Part shown: positions 26,288 through 32,782 of the stretch, in pieces
How positions within the stretch are numbered: the first letter of the stretch is position 1
How the letters are laid out: each line of letters begins with the position of its first letter
Origin: an uncultured Bacillota bacterium
Lineage (GTDB): Bacteria; Bacillota_I; Bacilli_A; RF39; UBA660
Assembly: GCA_945928335.1 (NCBI GenBank)
Contig: CAMENK010000001.1
Coordinates: 1 to 32,894 of the forward strand
Length of the DNA: 32,894 nucleotides
Direction of reading: 5' to 3'
Translations under genes and position numbers: made by a program
The notes under the pieces: generated by a model
The model's database searches: none
The model's input: the letters and a program-made list of their open reading frames with translations, nothing else
What the model was told of the DNA's origin: nothing

Positions 26288-26316
26288 ATACTAAACTAAA
26301 AGGGTTGTTTTGTCAA
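26288..26316 (-). promoter_or_regulatory. Promoter of the candidate small RNA, minus strand
   Basis: TTGACA is perfect, the spacer is 17 bases, and the -10 is TAGTAT (four of six). It overlaps the plus-strand terminator hairpin at 26298-26326. Confidence 0.55.
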
Positions 26317-26326
26317 CCTTTTTTTT
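26298..26326 (+). terminator. Plus-strand intrinsic terminator before recG
   Basis: AAAAGGGTTG (26298-26307) pairs with CAACCTTTTT (26314-26323) with one G-T pair. A run of eight T residues spans 26319-26326. It probably ends transcripts coming from nifJ. GGGTTG at 26231-26236 could pair with the same CAACC and act as an alternative partner. Confidence 0.75.
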
Positions 26327-26354
26327 AAAAAAAATTTCTATTAAAATTATTCTA

Positions 26355-26383
26355 TTGACAAACATTTTTTTGTATTATATTAT
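26355..26383 (+). promoter_or_regulatory. Promoter for recG
   Basis: TTGACA (26355-26360), a 17-base spacer and TATTAT (26378-26383) lie 18 bases before the recG ATG, so the leader is very short. Confidence 0.75.
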
Positions 26384-26401
26384 ATATTTATGGTGAGTTA
26401 A

Positions 26402-28399
26402 ATGGAACTAGAAAAAATTAAAGGAATAGGAGATAAAAGTAAAGTCTTACTTAATACTATTGGAATAAATAATGTAGAAGAATTACTTGAGTATTATCCA
26501 TATAGATATATTGAATATAAAGTAAATAATATAAATGATGTTAAAGATGGAGATGAAGTCATAATTATTGGGAAAGTAGATAGTGTTCCTTTAGTTAGAT
26601 TTTTTAAAGCTAAATTAAATAGTTTAACTTTTAGATTATATTCAAATAATAAGATGATAAATGTGAGTATATTTAATCGAGCTTTTATGAAAAATAATTT
26701 AACTCCGGGTAAGGTAGCAACTGTTATTGGAAAATATAATGAAAAGAAGAATACAATTAGCGCTACTAATATATTATTAAATGGAGTAGTTGATGGTAGT
26801 ATAGAAAGTGTATATCATTTGACTAGTGGACTTACTAATAAACAACTTACTAAATATATTGATACAGCTTTAAATATGAATGTTGATGTAAATGACAATA
26901 TTCCTGAATACTTAAGTTTAAAATATAATTTTGTAAAGAAGAAAGATGCTTTACATAAAATTCATAGACCTAGAAATATTAGAGATATTAAAGAAGCAAA
27001 ATTAAGGCTTATTTATGAAGAGTTGTTTACTTTTATGTTTAAGATAAATTATTTAAAGTTTACAAAAACAAAAGAATGTAATAAAGTACCTAAAAAATTT
27101 GATATAAGGGAAGTTCAAGATTTTTTGAGTAGTTTGCCTTTTGAGTTGACTGCTGATCAAAAGAAAGCAATTGTTGATATTGAAAAGGATTTAGAAAGTA
27201 CTAGTAGAATGAATAGACTTTTATGTGGGGATGTTGGAAGTGGCAAGACTATTGTTAGTGTAGTTGCTAGTTATATGTGCTTTTTGAGTGGATATCAAAC
27301 TGCTTTGATGGCTCCTACAGAAATACTTGCTATTCAACATTATGATAATATTAGAAAATTGATGGCCAATACTAATATGAGAATAGAATTATTAGTTGGA
27401 AGTACTAAAAAGAAAGATAAAGATATAATTTATGAAAAATTAGAAAATGGTGAAATAGATTTAATTATAGGAACTCACGCTATTATAAGTGAAAAAGTTA
27501 AGTTTAAGAATTTAGGACTTGTAATTACAGATGAACAACATAGGTTTGGAGTTAATCAAAGAAATTCTTTAAGGAATAAAGGAGAATTACCTGATATTTT
27601 ATATATGTCAGCAACTCCTATACCTAGAACTTATGCTTTAACTATTTATGGTGATATGGATATTTCTTTAATTAAGACAAAACCTAGTGGTAGAAAAGAG
27701 ATTAAAACTATAATAAAACCTGAAAGTGAAATAAAAGATGTTTTATATATGATGCTAGAAGAAATTAAAAAAGGGCATCAAATATATGTAGTAACGCCTC
27801 TTATAGAAGAAAGTGAAAGTAGTGAAATTAATGCAGTTACAGAGATTAAGAATAAGTTAGAAACTGCTTTTAATAACAAAGTTAAGATTGGATTATTGCA
27901 TGGTAAATTAGATAAACAAGATAAAGATAAAGTTATGGAGGATTTCAAAGAAGGGAAGAGTAAAATTCTTGTTAGTACTACTGTAATAGAAGTTGGTGTT
28001 GATGTTCAGAATGCAACTATGATTGTTATTTTTAATGCTGAAAGATTTGGTCTAGCTACACTTCATCAATTAAGAGGAAGAATTGGAAGAAATAGTTTAG
28101 ATTCTACTTGTGTTTTAATTGGTAGTAAGAATAATAAAAGACTTAAAGTAATGGAAGAAAGCACAGATGGGTTTTATATCACTGAGAAAGATTTTGAAAT
28201 GAGAAAAGAAGGCGATTTGTTTGGGGTTAAACAAAGTGGAGATATGGCATTTAAAATCGCGGATATTAAGAGAGACTTTAAGGTTTTAATGCAAGCAAAG
28301 TCTGATTCAGAACAATTTTTAAAAGAAAATGTTATAAATGCCTTTAAAAATTATGAAAATTATTATAAAATAGTAAACGAAATTAAAAGTTTAGATTAG
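26402..28399 (+). CDS. recG: ATP-dependent DNA helicase RecG
   Basis: 665 residues, close to the usual length. RecG reverses stalled forks and processes branched DNA. The N-terminal wedge domain (about 50-150, OB-like) carries KVNNINDVKDGDEVIIIGKV. The helicase core follows: LTADQKKAI (Q-motif-like), GDVGSGKT Walker A near 277, APTEILAIQH, GTHAII, DEQHRFG motif II near 377, MSATPIPRT, and motif VI with HQLRGRIGR. The C-terminal TRG-type region is present. GGTGAG stands before the ATG. It is followed by the yebC-family gene after 18 bases, so the two are probably one transcript. Confidence is high from complete motifs. Confidence 0.97.
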   Translation: MELEKIKGIGDKSKVLLNTIGINNVEELLEYYPYRYIEYKVNNINDVKDGDEVIIIGKVDSVPLVRFFKAKLNSLTFRLYSNNKMINVSIFNRAFMKNNLTPGKVATVIGKYNEKKNTISATNILLNGVVDGSIESVYHLTSGLTNKQLTKYIDTALNMNVDVNDNIPEYLSLKYNFVKKKDALHKIHRPRNIRDIKEAKLRLIYEELFTFMFKINYLKFTKTKECNKVPKKFDIREVQDFLSSLPFELTADQKKAIVDIEKDLESTSRMNRLLCGDVGSGKTIVSVVASYMCFLSGYQTALMAPTEILAIQHYDNIRKLMANTNMRIELLVGSTKKKDKDIIYEKLENGEIDLIIGTHAIISEKVKFKNLGLVITDEQHRFGVNQRNSLRNKGELPDILYMSATPIPRTYALTIYGDMDISLIKTKPSGRKEIKTIIKPESEIKDVLYMMLEEIKKGHQIYVVTPLIEESESSEINAVTEIKNKLETAFNNKVKIGLLHGKLDKQDKDKVMEDFKEGKSKILVSTTVIEVGVDVQNATMIVIFNAERFGLATLHQLRGRIGRNSLDSTCVLIGSKNNKRLKVMEESTDGFYITEKDFEMRKEGDLFGVKQSGDMAFKIADIKRDFKVLMQAKSDSEQFLKENVINAFKNYENYYKIVNEIKSLD

Positions 28400-28417
28400 A
28401 AAAAGGAAGTGAAATTT

Positions 28418-29134
28418 ATGGGTAGAGCTCATGAGGTTAGAGCAGCATCTATGGCTAAGACAGCTGCAGCTAAGTCAAAATTATATTCAATTTATGCAAA
28501 GGAGATTTATCAAGTAGCAAAGAATGGGGGAACTAATCCTGATGGTAATCCTTCTTTAAAAAGACTTATAGAAAAAGCTAAGAAAGAACAAGTTCCTGCT
28601 GATGTTATTCAAAGAAGTATTGATAAAGTTAATAAGGGAGTTGCTGAAGATTATACTGTATGTGAGTATGAAGCATTTGGACCTGGAGGAAGTAATTTAA
28701 TTATTAAGTGTTTAACTGATAATGTTAATAGAACTGTAGCGAGTATTAAGACTGTAGCAAATAAGACAGCAGCTAAGATTGCTAGTCAAGGGGCAATATC
28801 ATATATGTATGATAATTTATGTGTTTTAGGAATAAAGGGTCATACTGAAGATGAAGTTATGGATGTTTTATTCAATGCTGATATTGATGTTAAAGATATG
28901 GAAACTGATGGAGATATTTTACTAATATATGCTGCATCTACAGATATGTCTAATATGAAGAAAGCATTAGAAGAAGCTTATCCTGGAATATCTTTTGAAG
29001 TAGATGAGATTGGTAAGTATGCTAAAGATATGGTTACATTAGAGGGTGATGATTTAGTTGCTTTTCAAAAGATAATAAATATGCTTAATGAAGTAGATGA
29101 TGTAAGTAATATTTATCATAATGTAAATTTATAA
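28418..29134 (+). CDS. YebC/PmpR (TACO1) family protein
   Basis: 238 residues from the ATG at 28418, with AAAGGAAGTG upstream. A GTG at 28409 lies inside that site. Family marks are MGRAHEVRAASMAKTAAAKS (the GR..W..IK..K...D region in divergent form), LYSIYAKEIYQVAKNGG, NPSLKRLIEKAKKEQVPADV, and YEAFGPGGSNLIIKCLTDN, a strongly conserved core. YebC proteins have been called transcription regulators; more recent work ties them to translation, helping ribosomes through difficult proline-rich stretches. The opening AHEVRAASMAKT is shifted from the common GHSKWANIK, so this is a divergent paralogue class. It is downstream of recG and ends before a small-RNA unit. Confidence 0.85.
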   Translation: MGRAHEVRAASMAKTAAAKSKLYSIYAKEIYQVAKNGGTNPDGNPSLKRLIEKAKKEQVPADVIQRSIDKVNKGVAEDYTVCEYEAFGPGGSNLIIKCLTDNVNRTVASIKTVANKTAAKIASQGAISYMYDNLCVLGIKGHTEDEVMDVLFNADIDVKDMETDGDILLIYAASTDMSNMKKALEEAYPGISFEVDEIGKYAKDMVTLEGDDLVAFQKIINMLNEVDDVSNIYHNVNL

Positions 29135-29153
29135 AAAACTTTTGTTAAAATAA

Positions 29154-29182
29154 TTGACAAGTGGGGAAAAATTTTATATCAT
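29154..29182 (+). promoter_or_regulatory. Promoter of the post-yebC small RNA
   Basis: TTGACA (29154-29159), a 17-base spacer and TATCAT (29177-29182) lie 20 bases after the yebC stop, with no gene downstream for 430 bases. Confidence 0.7.
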
Positions 29183-29188
29183 TTAATT

Positions 29189-29298
29189 AGCATAGCAGAT
29201 AAAATAAATGTTATGCGAATTCGCTCTTACGATTTTAAGGTGAGAGTGTATTCAACCAAAACCCCCTGAAGAGAGCCGAAAGGCTCTCATTTTTGTTT
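29189..29298 (+). ncRNA. Candidate ~110-nt small RNA
   Basis: It begins about 7 bases after the -10 box and ends at the terminator. Predicted structure: GCATA/TATGC (29190-29216), an interrupted hairpin of GAAT plus CGCTCTTAC pairing with GTGAGAGTG plus ATTC (29217-29253, two G-T pairs), an unpaired stretch CAACCAAAACCCCCTG, then the terminator stem. No open frame of note is present. The layout (GCGAATT next to a hairpin, a CAACC...CCCC stretch, then a terminator) resembles the minus-strand candidate at 26180-26281, although the primary sequences are not the same. A role as an antisense regulator is inference. It could also be the leader of a lost gene. Confidence 0.55.
29271..29298 (+). terminator. 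Intrinsic terminator of the small RNA
   Basis: GAGAGCC/GGCTCTC forms a perfect 7-bp stem closed by a GAAA tetraloop (29271-29288), followed by ATTTTTGTTT. Confidence 0.85.
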
Positions 29299-29350
29299 AT
29301 CCCAACAAAATCAAGGGTTTGCAAAGATTGAAGTAGCCCAAAATGTAATT

Positions 29351-29372
29351 TTATCTACACTTTATCTACACT
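29351..29372. repeat. Two tandem copies of an 11-bp repeat
   Basis: TTATCTACACT occurs twice head to tail and is followed by TTTTTTGACCTAAAT. A similar site lies at 30803-30824. Such paired short repeats are typical arm-type binding sites for tyrosine integrases. The rest of 29299-29590 holds no gene: it is A/T-rich DNA with a weak TTGCC/GGCAA hairpin around 29558-29585. Confidence 0.5.
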
Positions 29373-29590
29373 TTTTTTGACCTAAATTTTTAAGAACAAA
29401 ATTTAGCAATCTCTTATAAAACCTAGAAAAACTTAATATCAAAGTTATTAAAAATAAAAAATTAGTTTTGCCAAGGTATTTAGGGGATTTTTTAAGTAAT
29501 TAGAAAATTTGAGATCCTTTATTTATCTAGGTTTAATAATAAAAAAATAAAATGTTGTTGCCCCCTGGAAGTAGTCTAAGGCAAAAAATG

Positions 29591-29599
29591 TGGTATAAT
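29591..29599 (+). promoter_or_regulatory. Extended -10 promoter for the NERD gene
   Basis: TGGTATAAT matches TGnTATAAT, 16 bases before the ATG at 29616. No -35 consensus is visible. Confidence 0.55.
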
Positions 29600-29615
29600 T
29601 AAATTGGTGATATAT

Positions 29616-30620
29616 ATGGGAATTATTGATAATGTTATTGATTCGGCAATAGATGCCTTTAGATTTAAAGATACAATTTTTTACAAAGAAAATAGTGACT
29701 TGCAAGATAGATATGATGCATTAAAAAGATTAAATGATGAATATCCTAATAACAATGATTTAATAAGTGAATTATTTATTATAAAAAAAGGATTAGACGG
29801 TGAGAATGAGATAGCCTATCAACTAAAGAAAGCACATATTGGAATGTATGTTTTGAGAGATGTTAAAGTTAAATATGAAGATCTTACGGCACAGATTGAT
29901 TATGTTATTATTACTCCAGTTTATATTTATTATGTAGAATGCAAGAATTTGGTTGGAAATATAACGGTTACTGATAAAGGAGATTTTATAAGAGAAATTA
30001 CTATTAATGGCAAAAAAATAAAAAAAGGAATGTATTCTCCCCTAAGGCAAGTAGAAGCGCAAAGAGAAGTAATACGTAAAATTTGGGATAGTAATACCAG
30101 TAACTTTAAAAAATTTTTTGCATCTAAAAATTTTGAGTATTATAGAAGAGTTTTAGTAGTGGCTGCTAATCAGGATACTATATTAAATACTAACTATGCA
30201 CCTAAAGATATGAAATATAAGATATTAAGAGCAGATGCATTGGTACGACAAATCGAATATGATTTTAATCACAGAGGAAATGATGAAGTTTTAGATTCAA
30301 GGAAGTCGATGGAAGAATTAGCTAAATCTTATCTGGATTATTCTTCCAAAGATGTAATTGATTATTATGAGTTTTATAAAAGTAAATATTGCAGTAATAT
30401 TATTGGAAATGATGAATTGAGGGATAGACTAATTGAATTTAGAAAACAGAGATCAAATGAAATGGGAGTTCCGGCATATTATGTTTTCACTAATGATGAA
30501 CTTGATAAATTAATAGAAGTTAGACCACAATCAATAGAAGCGTTAAAAAAAGCAAATATATTAACTCCAATAAAAATAAAAACGCATGGAGAACTAATAA
30601 TAAATGAGATTAATAGATAA
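29616..30620 (+). CDS. NERD-domain protein with a C-terminal HRDC-like domain
   Basis: 334 residues from ATG 29616 with GGTGA upstream; a TTG at 29604 is unlikely. The nuclease-related NERD core spans about 55-170: GLDGENEIAYQL (the GxxGE motif), AQIDYVIIT with the catalytic-type Asp, YYVECKNLVG (the ExK pair), and a Gln-rich RQVEAQREV helix. These are the active-site elements of restriction-like nuclease folds. The last ~65 residues, LRDRLIEFRKQRS... VFTNDELDKL..., match the HRDC nucleic-acid-binding helical bundle of RecQ and related proteins. It probably acts on DNA or RNA. NERD genes are often mobile or defence-associated. Here it lies between two integrase-type repeat sites, close to an integrase remnant. 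Confidence 0.85.
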   Translation: MGIIDNVIDSAIDAFRFKDTIFYKENSDLQDRYDALKRLNDEYPNNNDLISELFIIKKGLDGENEIAYQLKKAHIGMYVLRDVKVKYEDLTAQIDYVIITPVYIYYVECKNLVGNITVTDKGDFIREITINGKKIKKGMYSPLRQVEAQREVIRKIWDSNTSNFKKFFASKNFEYYRRVLVVAANQDTILNTNYAPKDMKYKILRADALVRQIEYDFNHRGNDEVLDSRKSMEELAKSYLDYSSKDVIDYYEFYKSKYCSNIIGNDELRDRLIEFRKQRSNEMGVPAYYVFTNDELDKLIEVRPQSIEALKKANILTPIKIKTHGELIINEINR

Positions 30621-30802
30621 ATGTTGCTCCTTTAATAATTAATTTTGAAGAACTGTTCAAATAGAAACGTTAGTAAACGATTGATATTTAAGAAAAAGTG
30701 ATAGTGTTTTTTTGAAAGAATATGAAGGTATCAATATTTAATTATAAGGCTTTGTGAGCGTTGTGTTAGGTGCCAAGTGAATTTTGAAGAAAATAAAATA
30801 AA

Positions 30803-30824
30803 TTGTATCTAATTTGTATCTAAA
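30803..30824. repeat. Second pair of 11-bp tandem repeats
   Basis: TTGTATCTAAT and TTGTATCTAAA are adjacent and are followed by CTGATTTTTGACTAAAT. They resemble the site at 29351-29372 in unit length, the TATCTA core and the trailing TTTTTGAC-TAAAT. The preceding 30621-30800 holds no gene I can support. Confidence 0.5.
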
Positions 30825-30938
30825 CTGATTTTTGACTAAATAAAAGCCCGTAAAATAAAGGAAAAATTAGCATTTAGGCAGTCTTCAGGTAGAAGTGGGT
30901 AGATTTCGATTTATGGTATCCTCCAGAAGAGAACGGAA

Positions 30939-30985
30939 AATCTCCTACAGGGGGATTATAGTCGATGAAAAAATCGGCAATTTTT
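30939..30985 (+). ncRNA. Hairpin pair of unknown role ending in a terminator-like stem
   Basis: AATCTCC/GGGGATT (30939-30957) forms one stem with one G-T pair. GTCGAT/ATCGGC (30961-30978) forms a second, followed by AATTTTTATGG, which acts like a terminator. They lie at the end of a 415-base gene-free stretch and directly before the promoter at 30987. I see no upstream promoter good enough to define a transcript, so this may be the tail of a small RNA or a decayed leader. Confidence 0.4.
30961..30985 (+). terminator. Probable terminator upstream of the 31036 gene
   Basis: A 6-bp stem GTCGAT/ATCGGC (one G-T pair) with a GAAAAA loop is followed by AATTTTT. Confidence 0.5.
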
Positions 30986-30986
30986 A

Positions 30987-30995
30987 TGGTATAAT
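30987..30995 (+). promoter_or_regulatory. Extended -10 promoter for the 31036 gene
   Basis: TGGTATAAT matches TGnTATAAT, 40 bases before the ATG, and overlaps the end of the terminator-like stem. Confidence 0.55.
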
Positions 30996-31035
30996 TATAA
31001 ATGAGTGAGAAATCTATCATTAAAGGAGTTGTATT

Positions 31036-31521
31036 ATGAAAAAGAATATATTAACAGAAGAAGAAGTAAAAAAAGAATTAGGAATAGTTGATTTCAGAAC
31101 GATAACAAAAGATAAAATAATGCAATTTGTTTCTTTGATGCCAAAATTAGATAAGGAATTAGCTATTAAAATAATTGAACAATTTCCAAGTTATGCCACA
31201 ATGGCAACATCTATGGTTACTAATTTAATAGATATGTGTAATAACGCTTTAACGAATAGCAAAATTACAGAAAAAGAGGCAATTGAAGCGTATAAATATG
31301 TTTTAGAAACAATTAGAATGGAACTTGAAGATGGAGAAGTAACCCCAGAAGAAAAAGAAAAATATAATAACCAAATGATTGAAGTTGCAGATAAAATTTC
31401 TGAAATAGATGTTAGAAATAAAAAATGGCTTGAAAATATAGTTAAATATGGGACTTCTGTAGTATGTGTTACATTAGCAGTAGGTGCTGCTATATTGGGA
31501 GTAAATTCTAAAAAGAATTAA
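31036..31521 (+). CDS. Unidentified protein with a C-terminal membrane anchor
   Basis: 161 residues with an ideal AAAGGAG site. I do not recognise a named family. Residues 1-130 are helical, acidic and soluble, with EEEVKKELG, DFRTITKDKIMQFVSLMP and DKELAIKIIEQFPSYATMATSM, then an acidic EDGEVTPEEKEKYNN stretch. Residues about 136-156 form one hydrophobic span, TSVVCVTLAVGAAILGV, ending in NSKKN. It could be tail-anchored with its body in the cytoplasm. It heads a group of three small genes with the DUF1294 and zinc-ribbon proteins. A long palindrome starts within its stop region. Confidence 0.75.
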   Translation: MKKNILTEEEVKKELGIVDFRTITKDKIMQFVSLMPKLDKELAIKIIEQFPSYATMATSMVTNLIDMCNNALTNSKITEKEAIEAYKYVLETIRMELEDGEVTPEEKEKYNNQMIEVADKISEIDVRNKKWLENIVKYGTSVVCVTLAVGAAILGVNSKKN

Positions 31522-31556
31522 TACAATTATTAAATTGTATTTAATAATTGTATTAA
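31518..31556. repeat. Perfect 18-bp inverted repeat with a 3-base loop
   Basis: TTAATACAATTATTAAAT at 31518-31535 and its exact reverse complement at 31539-31556 flank TGT. It includes the stop of the 31036 gene and ends 17 bases before the next ATG. There is no T tract, so it is more likely an mRNA stem, a processing or stability element, or an operator than a simple terminator. Confidence 0.85.
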
Positions 31557-31572
31557 AGAGTGATTTATTATT

Positions 31573-32142
31573 ATGGAAACATATCTTGGAATAATAAATG
31601 TAATGGGTTTTATTTTATATTGTATAAATATGTTGTTATATAAATTTACACGAAATGGACAAATAGATACTTTATTAACAATTACATCATTTTTAGGTGG
31701 TTCATTAGGTATTATAATTGCTATATTGTTATTTGATAGAGAAAACGTCAAAGATAATATGATGTCTAGAGTGTTTGTAATATGTATGTTTATAATTCAA
31801 TTAATATTGTTTATAATGCTCAAAGGCAATCATGGAGAAAAGATAACTTTTGCCATTTGGGAATTGTTTGAAAAATATAAGATTCTATTAATATATTTAG
31901 GAATAATAAATTTTATAACATTTACAGTATTTGCATTGGATAAAATGAAAGCCATTTCAGGTCAATGGCGATATAAAATAGTTACTTTATTAGGCTTATG
32001 CTTTATAGGTGGATCAATCGGTGGGTTACTATCTATGTATATATTTAGGCATAAAACTAATGTGGACTATTTTACTTGGGGAATTCCGATTATAATGATA
32101 ATGCAAATTGTTGTAACAATATTTTTAGTGAATGTGATATAA
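31573..32142 (+). CDS. DUF1294-family membrane protein with two repeats of the domain
   Basis: 189 residues and about six membrane spans. The C-terminal half is a plain DUF1294 domain: YLGIINFITFTVFALDKMKA, QWRYKIVTLL, GGSIGGLLSMYIFRHKT. The N-terminal half has the same order: YLGIINVMGFILYCINMLL, IDTLLTITSFLGGSLGIIIA. The offset is constant at 104 residues across YLGIIN (4 and 108) and GGS-G (42 and 146), so it is an internal tandem duplication. The first copy has lost the Asp-Lys and the FRHKT end. The DUF1294 function is unknown, though it is often found near cold-shock or mobile-element genes. A weak AAAGAGTGA site precedes the ATG. It is followed closely by the zinc-ribbon gene. Confidence 0.75.
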   Translation: METYLGIINVMGFILYCINMLLYKFTRNGQIDTLLTITSFLGGSLGIIIAILLFDRENVKDNMMSRVFVICMFIIQLILFIMLKGNHGEKITFAIWELFEKYKILLIYLGIINFITFTVFALDKMKAISGQWRYKIVTLLGLCFIGGSIGGLLSMYIFRHKTNVDYFTWGIPIIMIMQIVVTIFLVNVI

Positions 32143-32169
32143 ATAAATTAAGGATGAAGGAGTGAGTTT

Positions 32170-32466
32170 ATGAGTAAGAAATATGATTATATAGATTGGT
32201 TTTGTGATAGTTGCGATGCTAATTTAAATAGACAAAGTGGATTTTCTACTTCCAGTGGAAGTTGGACATGTACAGAGTGTGGCGCACAAAATAATGTAAC
32301 TGATGATAATATTTTAAGCGAAGATGAAAATGTTTATCAAAATGAATGTCCTAATTGTGGAGGACATATGAGAAATGCAGTTTATCCGAGTGATTTGTGG
32401 GTTTGTGAAGATTGTGGAACAGAAGCCAAGCAAGATGATTATGGGTTGCTATGGACAAACAAATAA
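32170..32466 (+). CDS. Small protein with two zinc-ribbon domains
   Basis: 98 residues, acidic. The first ribbon has FCDSCDANL and TCTECGAQN; the second has CPNCGGHM and VCEDCGTEA. These give four CxxC pairs, enough for two zinc ions. The start has AAGGAGTGAG. Proteins of this build are common and mostly uncharacterised in Firmicutes. They may bind nucleic acid or protein. It is co-directional with the DUF1294 gene (27-base gap), so they are probably transcribed together. No enzymatic motif is present. Confidence 0.75.
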   Translation: MSKKYDYIDWFCDSCDANLNRQSGFSTSSGSWTCTECGAQNNVTDDNILSEDENVYQNECPNCGGHMRNAVYPSDLWVCEDCGTEAKQDDYGLLWTNK

Positions 32467-32485
32467 AGATAATAGAAATAATTAA

Positions 32486-32514
32486 GAAAAAAAGCTAGGA
32501 GAGATTCTAGCTTT
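32486..32514 (-). terminator. Terminator of the integrase fragment (minus strand)
   Basis: AAAGCTAG/CTAGCTTT (32491-32498, 32507-32514) is a perfect 8-bp stem. On the minus strand it is followed by seven T residues. The integrase stop codon lies in its first arm. On the plus strand it could also help end the zinc-ribbon transcript. Confidence 0.75.
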
Positions 32515-32782
32515 CATTCATTTCGTCAATTAAATTTGTAATATCACTTAAAGCGTTTGAATAAAGATGCGTATAAGTATTAAGAGTTTCTTCGATTTTA
32601 GAATGTCCTAGGAATTTAGAAACCATATTAATGCTAGCACTTTTATAAATTAATAAAGATGCACAGGAATGTCTAAAGTCATGTAATCTTATTTGTTTTA
32701 CTCCAGTTTTTTCACAATTCTTATTTTTACGATCAGAGAATCTGTTATTACTAGCGAGTGCAATATCACCGACAACGAACAT
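32507..32782 (-). pseudogene. C-terminal fragment of a tyrosine recombinase/integrase
   Basis: 91 codons remain. The end of the catalytic domain is intact: IRLHDFRHSCASLL (box II Arg and His), KFLGHSKIEETLNTYTHLY (His, then the Tyr nucleophile near residue 75), and a normal LSDITNLIDEMNES tail. The N-terminal arm-binding and core-binding domains, and the first catalytic Arg, are absent; usual length is about 350-400. The first ~12 codons, MFVVGDIALAS, do not look like integrase and overlap another minus-strand frame, so this is a joined or deleted gene rather than a small protein. It marks the area as a former integrative element. Confidence 0.8.

Noticed and set aside
29351..29372. Start of a CRISPR array
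   Set aside because: The 11-bp units are directly adjacent without spacers and occur only twice.
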